A stretch of 64,000 nucleotides of DNA from Gracilariopsis chorda (lineage: Eukaryota; Rhodophyta; Florideophyceae; Gracilariales; Gracilariaceae), in assembly GCA_003194525.1 (NCBI GenBank), contig NBIV01000031.1, positions 248,001 through 312,000 of the forward strand, read 5' to 3'. This document shows positions 21,601 through 32,539 of this stretch, one piece after another. Under the pieces are notes generated by a model. That model saw only the letters and a program-made list of their open reading frames with translations. It made no database searches and was not told where the DNA came from. Position 1 is the stretch's first letter, and each line of letters starts with the position of its first letter. The translations under genes were made by a program, and so were the position numbers.

Positions 21601-24260
21601 AGCTTTATCTAACCCTTCGCAGGGATTTCTACTGGCCCGCCATGGCGGTTGATTGCTACGCTACGGTGCGGTTCTGCACGCAATGCGCGAAGAACCGGGT
21701 CAAACTCCGGAAGCACTCCAAACGGATGAAGCTATTCCCCGCCAGGGCACCGCTCGAGTTTGTCGCAATTGACATTCTCGGACCATTGCTCTCTACCAGG
21801 AGAGGCAACAAGTTCCTACTCGTTATTACGGACAGGTTCTCGAAATTAGTTCGGACAGTCCCTCTAAAGAGGATTACCGCCTACACGGTCGCTCACGCCT
21901 TTGTGCGGCATTGGGTGTTTGCCTACGGACCTCCTTTGGAGCTACTTTCCGACAACGGGAAACAGTTCGCATCGCGATTTTTCCAGGACGTCTGTCGGAT
22001 ACTGGACGTGAAGAATCTCTTCACGACCACGTATCATCCCCAGTCTAATGGGCAGGTCGAGCGTTTCAACCGGACAATGCTCGCAGCTCTCCGTGCTTAC
22101 ACGGCTGACCACCCCAAGACTTGGGATATCTACACGGATGCCGTGACCTTTGCGTACAATACGCAGGTACACCGGACTACCGGAATATCCCCTTTCGAGT
22201 TGGTCCTTTCACGGACACCCCCGCCAATGGCGTTGGAATCCCAACCTACGTTGGACGCGTTCCCTTCTGTGAAGGATTACCGCCAGAAGTGGAAAGCATG
22301 GCTGACCAAGCTGGTACCCGCAGCGCGGAAGGCGATGGACCACGCCCAAGCCGTCTACAAACGGAATTTCGATGCTCGCTTGCGAGGAGGCAAACCGGAA
22401 CAGATCAACTCCGGGGACTTCGTATTCGTCCGCAAGGAGTACTACAACCCTGAAAGGGAGAAGCACCATAAGCTCTCGCCTGTGGCGGATGGTCCTTTCA
22501 AGGTTATCTCCGTCACGACGGACACAGTGGTTGTGGAAATGGGTGACGCGCATGAGCGGTTATCTCGCGATCGCATCGTGCTAGCTCCGCCACCCTCGAC
22601 TGAGGCTGCACCAGCTACGCTGGACCCTACGCTGGAATATGGCTCTGCATCCGATACATCGGTGGTGAGACGGCCTACCGTGCTACCACACCCCTCCCGG
22701 GGACTCTCAGACCTACCGACCCTGTCGGACTCACCGGCTCAGCCGGGTAATTCGGGCCTCTCTGTGCCCGCCCCTATGGCGCGAATCTACACCCGCCAGG
22801 CGGGGCATGTTATCCCTTATCCCGCCGCTCCGTCTCAGGAGGGGGAGGAGAACACTCGTTTTCGAGGAATGAGATCGCCGTCGCAACGGGAAACACGCCG
22901 TACCATACGGACAACTGACCGCGGAGCACGGAGTATCTCACGCGACACTAATCCCCCGTCCTCGGGCAGCGCTGTGCAACAGGAACCAGACGCGCAGGTC
23001 CCGCAAAGGCGGCAAATACACCGTGTTACACGGGAAGCTGAAACGCAGCTACCGCACACCCCTGTCAGGGAAGGATCCCCGATACGGGAGTACGGCGACA
23101 ATCGCCCTCAATCCCCTGAGCAGGGAGATGCCTCAAAGCCGCCATTGACGGAAGTCCCCGCGGAAGCGGTTCAATCAGGTCGCTCAGACCCGCGCCCCGC
23201 GGAGAAGAGGCGCCCAGATACACCAGCGCCGCTGGGAAATACCCACACCCCTATCGGGGAAAAGGGTAGCCAAGCCGCATCCGAAGCTTCAGGCCCTGGC
23301 GCGCAGAGCTCGGAAACGCTCCCCGTCGCAGACGGAATCGAAGCCCCCGTTCCGGGGAATAATTTGCGCCAACTACCGCAACGCTGCGGCGAAGAACCGA
23401 GGAACTCGGGAAAAACGCGCGCCATCGCACGCTCGAAACCGGTCGTACCGGACGCTGCTCCTCCTCATGGAGACGGTGCACCGCACTTAGCGGCAATTCC
23501 CCTGAAAAGGGTGTCATCGGCACCTGCCCGGAACCCCCCAGAGGGGAATTTTGACCAAAATACCGGTGTACCGGAGTTAGCCCCAGGCAACCCGTCAGTA
23601 GCCGGGGACACCACGGCATCGCCGGAACGTATGGTGCAGAGCGCTCGTGCGCCTGGCAGGGAGGCGGTTTGCCACCCAATCACCGTGTCGCACGGGACCC
23701 CCCAGGGGATTGTGGAAATGCCGATCCCGTAGGAGCGGTCATCTTCCCGCAAACTCGCGGTTCGTGCGCTCAACCGCGAAGGCGGAACCCAAGTCCCCCG
23801 CCGACTGGCGGTTCGCCCGGCCTACCGTGAAGACGGAAACAACGACACCCCTCTGGGGAACGACTTGCCGGTGAAAACCGTGGCACCACACACCCTCTTG
23901 AGGGATATTTTCCCGCATGAGCAGCGGCCACTAGGACAGCGCACGGCAACGTCAGAGTTATCGCCGAACACCCTGCTAAGGGACATTATACCGCACCGCG
24001 GGCAACCCTCGCCATGGATTACAACCACCACCCGGCACGGCCGGCAGGTCTACGAACGAGAGTTCGTAGTAGACCGACTTGTCGGACACACCTGGGACCA
24101 GGATGGTATTCTACAATACCGCGTCCGCTGGTACGGGTACGACCCCAGTGGGGATACGTGGGAGCCAATGGAACACCTCCCACGGTCGCAGGTCCTGCGA
24201 TACCACCGTCAAACGGGAACTGCAGCTCCAGCCACGCTGGTAAATGCCCAAGTTGGGTAA
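18650..24260 (+). pseudogene. pol: A2 pol (protease, RT, RNase H, integrase, chromodomain), broken
   Basis: Order of domains: aspartic protease (VLDTGAGPN, about 18920-18950), reverse transcriptase (FCVDYRRLNA; YLDD at about 20380), RNase H (VDTDSSDYQVGCALF; TDHSSLRWL), integrase zinc domain (HLSHY, GGHSG, CTQCAKNR) and DDE core (AIDILGP; LSDNGKQF; GQVERFNR), a Pro/Ser-rich linker, and a chromodomain (about 24051-24219). A single extra A in a run at about 20715 shifts the frame. TAG at 23730-23732, where A1 has CAG, cuts off the chromodomain. The frame re-opens after each lesion, so these are recent mutations. Pol is in the -1 frame relative to gag. Confidence 0.93.
18660..18675 (+). promoter_or_regulatory. 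Hairpin just after gag stop, possible frameshift stimulator
   Basis: TCTCCC-CTTT-GGGAGA, a perfect 6-bp stem starting 9 bases after the A2 gag stop codon, in the gap before pol. A1 has the same hairpin at 26783-26798. The pol frame is -1 relative to gag and has no ATG before the protease, so recoding is expected. I see no canonical slippery heptamer. Confidence 0.4.
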
Positions 24261-24451
24261 CGTTGCCGCGCGAGCGGAGAGCGAAAGGAAAGGATAACAA
24301 GGCAAAGTCCGTCGAAGACGGGGAACTCAACCGAGAAGCACCGTTCTAAACGGGAAAGTTTATTCAAGGGAGCAGCTAGCTCCCCACAATACTACACTAC
24401 ACTAACTGGCATAGCCAGGGAAAGAAGAACCAGGAAACTGGACCAGAGGTT

Positions 24452-25158
24452 TCACTCACCCCCATCGTCCGGGGCGTAACCCCCAGCAAGGCGGTAGGCC
24501 AACGCGTCCGCCATGGTGGTGACATCCCCCGATACCTCGGCAGCGCTAAGACCGGCACCCCGGAGGAAACGTGCGATGATTTCGTTTTCATTCGCCGTCA
24601 CCCCGCTGGGGATAGAAGGTCCGGCACTTGCCGCCGAAGGGTCAGCAGCCGGCTCGGCCGGAGATGCCCCCTCTGGGAAAGCTTCCGCGCTAGCGCCGGT
24701 TTCCTCTACGTCCATCTCCCCGGGTTCTTCCGGTTAGTTATCGACCATTGGGTCATCCCCGCCGTATGCGCGGTAGTAGTCGTCTGAATCGACGTACCCC
24801 AACGGGTGGTCTTCCGGCACATGCCGGGGCGTATCGCGAAGCTCGCGCGCCTCCTCGGAGGATCCCACCGAAGGTGGTAATGCGAAGGGATGGTCGGCTT
24901 CAGCAGCCGTATTTCCCGGTTGTACCGGAGGTTGATCGCCCTGAGGCAGGGGAACCGACCGGAAACCGGTGGTATATCGCCAGAGAGACCTCGGAGGTTG
25001 GCTGTGGTGGTGGATGTTGTTTGTCGGAGTACGCTCGGTGACGAGGAAGCGCGAAGGCGAGGCGAGGAAATGACAGCTGCAGTAGCAGGAGGTATTGACT
25101 CTGGTGCAGAGGGATTTACCAGAGAACCGGAGACGGCGCACGCGCTTTTATCACCCAT
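24452..25158 (-). pseudogene. A2 antisense accessory ORF, deleted remnant
   Basis: Corresponds to both ends of the A1 antisense ORF (ATG at 25158, MGDKSAC) but lacks 1098 bases of its middle. The junction at about 24858 lies between the two CGGAGGA copies seen in A1 (32944-32950 and 34042-34048). The N-terminal part is also frameshifted, and a GAA-to-TAA change stops it after DDPMVDN (about 24735). Function is lost. Confidence 0.85.
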
Positions 25159-25199
25159 TTTCGTCTGGGAATCCTCCGCGTCCGCGGTCGTTTTCCCGT

Positions 25200-25213
25200 C
25201 TTAGGGGGGGATA
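25200..25213 (+). promoter_or_regulatory. A2 polypurine tract
   Basis: A run of eight G followed by ATA directly before the 3' LTR. This is the expected plus-strand primer site. A1 has the same tract at 34373-34384. Confidence 0.75.
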
Positions 25214-26020
25214 TGAAGTGCAACGCCCTCAGGGAGGGATTCTGGGTACTTGAACGCTTTCCCGATATTATCGGTTGTGTAGTGTGTATATGAACTACGC
25301 CCCACAATGGTGGGTATGGACACGTGGGACACGGTTTTGGGGCAATTGGCGGTTGGCCACAGTAGTGGATGTTGCCACGGAATGTGGAGTATTTTAGTTA
25401 ATTTTATTTATTATTTTCACACCCATTTCTGGGAAGCTAGTACTTAGTGCGACGGCGCACTGCCGTCGCACCAGTAAACCTTCCCCAACAAGGGACCCCA
25501 ACCTGGGGAATTGGCTCTGAGCTTTACCGCCTCCGCGTGTTCTCAACTCCTCCTTGGAGGGAAGCACCGTAGTGAACGGAAGTTCACCCCCCTTGCACAT
25601 CTAAAGGAGACCCATCATTGGGAGTACTAATTGTTCCAATCATATTGGTGTTTCGCCCTGTATAGGGAGTCCTGTCCACCGGCATTGCCGTATCTACTCG
25701 TCGCTCTCGCGACCCACTCGTCCTTCCTCTTTCCCCTTTTTAGGGTAGCACCTCCCGCTATCCGCGGCCCTCGTGTGCGCATCCGCTCACACACCCCCAC
25801 TTACGTGGAAACATACCTCTACTGAGGATCACGCCCCGCTCACGCGGATACCGATTCTTCGCCTTCACCTCCCTGCGCGAGTCGCGACAGGTGTCCCTGG
25901 TCTTACAAACCGGCTTCGCCGTGACACCTCTGGGAGGGCTCTACCCAACTGGGTTCACCTCGTGAGAGGAAGATCCCGGACGTCTTTCGGTGTTTTTCCG
26001 CTTTGGGGCATTGCACCACA
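25214..26020 (+). repeat. A2 3' LTR, with a divergent internal patch
   Basis: 807 bp, paired with 15565-16370 by shared markers and by GACAA duplications. Bases 25638-25713 are clearly different from all other copies, while both sides are nearly identical. A compensating change in a hairpin stem lies in this patch (25636-25648). Confidence 0.92.
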
Positions 26021-26025
26021 GACAA

Positions 26026-26773
26026 GCGAAGGATCACCTACCTCGAGCTGGTCCAACACGCTCGAGCGGAAGGGGATGCACTTCGTGCAAGAACTCCGAA
26101 CAATCGGTCTAAATCCGCCAAGGCGTTGTTGCTGGAAAGCGAAGCTTCCTCTCTCCCGCTCACGGCGGATGGGAACCCTGGACAGGGATTTGATACCGTG
26201 CATTTAGCGCAGGGGGATGGTGTGTCGATACCCACCAGTGAGTTACCGTCAACGACGGAGATGACCCATGATACGGGAACAGAAAATCCCGTTCTATACG
26301 GTGGTAACAGTCGGGTTCAACCCCAACGACTCCCGTTTTCAAACGGTCAATCCCGTTATCAACGGCCTGGATGGACTGACACCCGCCCTGCGGTTCGCTT
26401 CTCCGATACTCGGAATAATAATCCGCGTGTCGCGGTGCTGGCTCTCATTTGCCACCTGTGCTATGCCCATGGCCATACCTCTCCTCAGTGTATTTGTTCA
26501 CTGAAAGATATGGCCAAGGTGGTGGGAAATTATGAGGCCCTCACTCCAGAGGAGAAACGTTCCGTCCCGACGGCTTCCTACCTCCGTGCTAAAACGGACT
26601 TTTCCCACGCCCTACCACAGACCCCGCGTGCGCGGCAAGCTTCATACACCCCGATTCGGGAGATCACGCAACCATCCGTTGCAACCCCCACTTATGCGGA
26701 TAGAAACCCCTGTCAACGGGATGAAGCACTCGTTGTCGAGGAAACCAACCCACCGCCGAAGGCGGAAAACTAA
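26026..26773 (+). pseudogene. gag: A1 gag, 3' part
   Basis: Resumes the frame interrupted at 15564, beginning in the KRRITYLELVQHARAEGD stretch just after the second GACAA. It contains the CHLCYAHGHTSPQC zinc knuckle and ends in TAA at 26771-26773. Nearly identical to A2 gag codons 476-724. Without the A2 insertion the A1 gag would also be 724 codons. Confidence 0.93.
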
Positions 26774-29700
26774 CTGAGGGAGTCTCCCCTTTGGGAGAGG
26801 CGTCCTCACGAACGAGGCTGTTGGCGCCCGAGGCGTCCTCGCCTCGCTCCCCGGTGAAAGTTCTCTCGAGGAAAGACACCGCTGACGCGGACTCTGCGCA
26901 CCTCGGTGTGTTGCGTCGCCCGTGGATACGGAGTAAAAATCCCCGGATTCCCGGTAGAGTCTTGGTCTTGGCCAAGCGCAATTATAAGGTCTATGCCGAC
27001 CTTGGCCTTGACCCCCAGTTTATGGTGAGGTTTCTCACCGTCCTGGATACAGGTGCAGGCCCCAACTTCGTTGTGGAATCATTGTTACCCCCGCTTGTGC
27101 GGTCTCGTATCCGCTCTGACGCGGTCCCCGACATTTCGGATGCGAATAACAACCCGTTACAAACGGTGGGCACAGTGGACCTCGTCGTGAGACTTGGTAC
27201 CTCCGTGGTGAAGTTGGACTTCATCGTTTGCCGTTCATTGGCAGCACCAGTCATACTGGGATGTGATTACTGCGACAGATTTGTCGACGCAATCAGGCCC
27301 CGCCTCAGGCGTGTAGAACTTGACGACGGATCGTCGGTTCCGATTGTTCGCCGCCCGCTAAAGCGGTCCTCTCGGAAACAAGTTCCGCTCCCTGCTGCGC
27401 AGGAACCACCGCCCGCGTCCCGCGAGTCCACCAAGCTCCGCGTCGCTGCCTCGGTTTCTATACCGGCTGAGTCCCAAGTCTGGGTGCAGGTAAATTCCCG
27501 TCAACACGGTCTTCGGGTTATACAACCCCTCGCCTCGTTGTACGAGAAATCCCAGCTGGCGCTGGCTAATGGAATTGTTTCCATTTCCCCGGATGTCCCT
27601 TTCCGGATATTGGTTGCCAACCTTGGCAAACACCCCCAGTATCTGGTCAAACATCAAGTAATTGGGAGTGTAACCCCCCATCCTATGGGAATGCTGCCAA
27701 CAAAGATGACAGCCGCCGATGTACTCGGAGTTACCACCTCTTCTGAGGAGTTCGCCCCGCCGTCCGAAGACGTCAAGTCTAAGGAGGGGGAGGAAACCGC
27801 TACTTCAGCGCCGAACATACCGAGTAACTCGGAATTGCGAACCACACCTGTTCCACAGGACAATGCTCCATCGAGCAATGACCGGATTGATCCGGAAAAA
27901 GCACTTGAAGCGCTGGACTTCAGCCACGTGCCAGAGTCGCACCGCGACAAACTCCGTACTATGTTACGGGAATTCACCACAATGTGGGATGGCTCGCTTG
28001 GCGAGATTAATGCAACGGAACACCGGATCGATTTAATCCCCGGTGCGCGACCGGTTGCACAACCCCCTTACAGGGCAGGTCCGAAAGCTCGGGAAGAGGA
28101 GCAGTCCCAGGTGGACAAGATGCTCCGCGCAGGTGTGATTGAGCCCGCTCAATCACCCTGGGCATCCCCAGTTGTACTGGCTTTAAAGGCCGACGGAACC
28201 TGGAGGTTCTGTGTCGACTACCGCCGGCTCAATGCCGTGAATGTTAGGGACACGTACCCCATCCCTCGTATGGACGAGTGCATTGACTCCCTTGGAGACG
28301 CCACCGTGTTCACGGCCCTTGATGCCAATTGGGGATATTGGCAAGTACCTGTCAGACAGGAGGATCGCGACAAAACCGCATTCACCTGCCATGCAGGAAC
28401 GTACCGCTTCAAGCGGATGCCATTTGGGTTAACCAACGCCCCCGCCACCTTTCAGCGTGCAGTAGATATTCTACTCAACCGCTTTAAGTGGCGGAGTTGT
28501 CTGGTCTACCTTGATGATATCATCATCTTCTCCAACTCGTTGGACGACCATCTCACTCACGTCCGAGAGGTGCTCACCGTACTCCGCGATGCGGGAATTA
28601 CCCTCAAGTTGAGGAAATGCGAGTTTTTCACAGATACTGTGAAGTATCTGGGTCACATTATCCGTCCTGGACGGTTAGCGATCGAGAAAGCTCGAGTCAA
28701 ATCCCTCGTTGAGGCGAAAGAACCCCGTACTCAAACGGAACTGCGCTCCTTTCTGGGACTGGTCAACGTCTATCGACGGTTTATCCCGAACTTTTCGGAT
28801 ACTGCAGCGCCCCTGAACGCGTTGTTGCGAAAGGGGAACCCCCCAAAACTGGGAACATTTACGCCCGAGCAATCGGAAGCTTTTAACTCCTTAAAGGAGG
28901 CTGTCACATCAGCACCAATCCTACATCTCCCAAAACTTGGGTTGCCATACTCCGTAGATACGGACTCGAGCGACTACCAAGTCGGGTGTGCTCTTTTTCC
29001 AACCACCCCGAGGGGGAACGGCATCCAATTGGTTATTGGTCACGTTCGCTCAATGTTCATGAGCGGAACTACTCCGTGTCGGAGAAAGAGTGCCTCGCCG
29101 TCGTATGGGCGATGACCACTCTGCGCCCCTACCTTATGGGAATTCACTTCACCGTGTACACGGATCATTCCTCATTGAGGTGGTTGATGAATATCTCCGA
29201 CCCGTCGGGACGCCTCATGCGCTGGAGACTCCGCCTCGCGGAATATGACTTTCAAGTCATTTATAAAAAGGGTGCGCAGAACACCCAGGCCGACGCTTTA
29301 TCGCGGTTACCCACAAGTGGGGAAGCACTCCCAACGGAGGATGATGAAGTCCCATGCTTCATGGCTATAGACCCGGGTGATCCGGAACATGCCGTCGAGG
29401 CTAGGCCATAAACCTGGGACGAGGATGCTGATTTTGACGAACTACTCGCATCGCGAGATAAATCTGAGAACCCGTTACCGGGAAACTTTGTACCGGTATC
29501 ACCGGAAGAAATGATCCGAAAACAATTCGGCGACCCATTCTGTACCAGAATTCGTGCCCGTATCAACGGTGGTGAAGATCTCCCTTTCGGGGTAAACGAC
29601 AAAGGCTACCTCGTAAGAAAGGTCGAAGCCCGCCCACAGATTGTGCTACCACATTCCCTGCAATCGCGGGTGTTACATCTATCACACTACGCCCCCATTG

Positions 29701-32348
29701 GAGGTCACCCAGGTGGGAGGAAACTCTACCTAACCCTGCGAAGGGATTTCTATTGGCCCGCAATGGCGGTGGATTGCTACGCAACTGTGCGGTTTTGTAG
29801 CGAATGCGCGAAGAATCGCGTCAAACTCCGCAAAAATGCGAAGAAGATGAAACTATTCCCCGCAAGGGCGCCGCTCGAGTTTATTGCGATCGATATTCTC
29901 GGACCATTACTCACCACGAAACGTGGAAACAAGTTTCTACTTGTCATTACCGACCGCTTTTCTAAGCTGGTACGGACTGTCCCTCTTCGGAGGATAACCG
30001 CTCTCACGGTGGCCCAGGCTCTGGTGATGCACTGGATTTTTGTCTACGGTCCCCCTGTAGAGGTGCTCTCTGACAACGGGAAGCAGTTCGTGAGCAAGTT
30101 CTTTCAGGATGTTTGTCGCATCCTGGATGTCAAGAACTTGTTCACGACTACCTACCACCAGTGTAATGGGCAAGTTGAACGGTTTAACCGGACGTTACTC
30201 GCGGCGTTACGTTCCTACGTCGCTGACCACCCAACGAATTGGGATCTCTACGCTGATGCGGTAACCTACGCGTACAATACGCAGGTACACCGGACTACCG
30301 GAGTTTCGCCATTCGAGTTAGTTCTATCTAGAACACCCCCGCCTGTGGCGCTGGAACCCCAAGCTACCTTGGACAATTTCCCATCTGTGGGTATCTACCG
30401 GCAGCAATGGAAGCAATGGCTTTCCAAGCTGGTCCCCGCGGCGCGGAAGTCTATGGCACGGGCCCAAGCCGCTTACAAGCGGGATTTTGACGCTCGCGTG
30501 CGAGGAAAACCGTCCCCGATTCGGGCAAATAACTACGTCTTCATCAGGAAGGAATACTACAACCCGGAACGGGAGAAGCGTCACAAACTCTCGCCTGTGG
30601 CGGATGGACCCTTCAAGGTGATCTCTGTTAACACCGACACTGTCGTGGTAGAGATGGGGGACACGCACGAACGGATTTCCCGTGATCGTGTTGTCCTTGC
30701 CCCTCCTCCCTCGTCAGAGGTAATCCTGGATCCAGGCAACCCCGTTTCTACGGACTCCGCTACACCGGAACAATCCGGGAGTACTAGACCTACGGTACTA
30801 CCACACCCCAGCCGGGGACTCTCAGACCTACCGACTCTGTCGGACTCACCGGCTCAGCCGGGTAATTCGGGCCCCTCAGCGCCCGCCCCTACCACATCTG
30901 CCCCACTGGCGCGCATTTATACCCGCCAGGCGGGGAATGTTATCCCTTATCCCGCCGCTCCGTCTAAGGAGGGGGAGGAGAACACTCGTTTTCGAGGAAC
31001 GATATCACCGTCGCAACGGGAAACACACCGTAACATACGGAACACTGACCGTGGAGCACGGAGTATGTCACGCGACACTAATCCCCCGTTCCCGGGCAGT
31101 GCTGTGCAACAGGAACCACACGCGCAGGCCCCGCAAAAGCGGCAAATACACCGTTTGTCACGGGAAAACGAGAAGCCTCACTCCAAGACCGCAGCAGCGG
31201 AAAGGCAATCGCCCGATGCCTCGAAGCCGCCGTTGGCGGAAGTCCCCGCGGAAGCGGTTCAATCAGGTCGATCAGACCCGCGCCCTGCGGAGAAGAGGCG
31301 CTCAGATACACCAGCGCCGCTGGGAAATACCCACACCCCTATCGGGGAAAAAGGCGGCCAAGCTGCAGTCGAAGCTTTGAGCCCTGGCTTGCAAGCACCG
31401 GAAACGCCTCCCGTCGTTGACGGAATCAAAGCCCCCGCTACGGGGAATAATTTGCGCCAACCCCCGCATCGCTGCGGCGAAGAACCGAGAAACTCGGGAA
31501 TAACGCGCGCCATCGCACGCTCGAAACCGGTCGTACCGGACGCTGCTCCTCCTCACGGAGATGGTGCACTGCGCTCAGCGGCAATTCCCCTGAAAAGGGT
31601 GTCATCGGCACCTGCCCAGAACCCCCCAAAGGGGAATTTTGACCAAAATACCGGTGTACCGGAGTTAGCCCCAGGCAACCCGTCAGTAGCCGGGGACACC
31701 ACGGCATCGCCGGAACGTATGGTGCAGAGCGCTCGTGCGCCTGGCAGGGAGGCGGTTTGCCACCCAATCACCGTGTCGCACGGGACCCCCCAGGGGATTG
31801 TGGAAATGACGATCCCGCAGGAGCGGTCATCTTCCCGCAAACTCGCGGTTCGTGAGCTCAACCGCGAAGGCGGAGCCCAAGTCCCCCGCCGACTGGCGGT
31901 TCGCCTGGCCTACCGTGAAGACGGGAACAACGACACCCCAATGGGGAATGACTTGCCGGGGAAAACCGTGACACCACACACCCTCTTGAGGGATATTTTC
32001 CCGCATGAGCAGCGGCCACTTGGACAGCGCACGGCAACGTCGGAGTTATCGCGGAACACCCTGCTAAGGGACATTATACCGCACAGCGGGCAGCCCTCGC
32101 AAGGGAGTACAACCACCACCCGGCACGGCCGGCAAGTCTACGAACGAGAGTTCGTAGTAGACCGACTTGTCGGACACACCTGGAACCAGAATGGTATTCT
32201 ACAATACCGCGTCCGCTGGTACGGGTACGACCCCAGTGGGGATACGTGGGAGCCAATGGAACACCTCCCACGGTCGCAGGTTCTGCGATACCACCGTCAG
32301 ACGGGAACTGCAGCCCCAGCCACGCTGGTCAATGCCCAAGTTGGGTAA
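26773..32348 (+). pseudogene. pol: A1 pol with chromodomain, broken by one deletion and one stop
   Basis: Same domain order as A2. The first frame covers protease and RT (26791 to about 29008, YLDD at about 28510). A one-base loss in a C run at about 29009 moves RNase H into the next frame. TAA at 29409-29411 stands where A2 has GAA. From 29412 the frame is open to 32348 and includes the zinc domain, integrase DDE (SDNGKQF; GQVERFNR, preceded by a 3-nt in-frame deletion compared with A2) and an intact chromodomain (about 32139-32310). The RNase H-integrase stretch (about 29412-30720) is far more diverged from A2 than the flanks. Confidence 0.93.
32139..32310 (+). other. Chromodomain at the C-terminus of A1 pol
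   Basis: About 57 residues from YEREFVVDRLVGHTW to RYHRQTG, including the core VRWYGY and the D-TWEP turn. In other chromoviruses such C-terminal chromodomains steer integration toward marked chromatin. Here it is in frame with the A1 integrase. In A2 it is separated from integrase by a stop. Confidence 0.9.
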
Positions 32349-32539
32349 CGTTGCCGCGCGAGCGGAGAGCGAAAGGAAAGGATAACAAGGCAAAGTCCGT
32401 CGAAGACGGGGAACTCAACCGAGAAGCACCGTTCTAAACGAGAAAGTTTATTCAGGGGAGCAGCTAGCTCCCCACAATACTACACTACACTAACTGGCAT
32501 AGCCAGGGAAAGAGGAACCAGGGAACTGGACCAGAGGTT

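Larger units (their letters stand above)
15565..26020 (+). mobile_element. Ty3/gypsy chromovirus A2 (inner), inserted in A1 gag
   Basis: Bounded by LTRs 15565-16370 (806 bp) and 25214-26020 (807 bp) and by perfect GACAA target duplications within the A1 gag codons. It carries full-length gag, pol with a one-base insertion and a premature stop, and a mostly deleted antisense ORF. Both LTRs share the markers GGGGCAATT and CACTTACGTGG. It is the youngest of the three nested insertions by position. Confidence 0.95.

Noticed and set aside
22835-23773. Minus-strand frames opposite the pol linker region
   Set aside because: Shadows of the Pro/Ser-rich linker. The palindrome-dense sequence makes both strands similar in composition, so open frames appear by symmetry.
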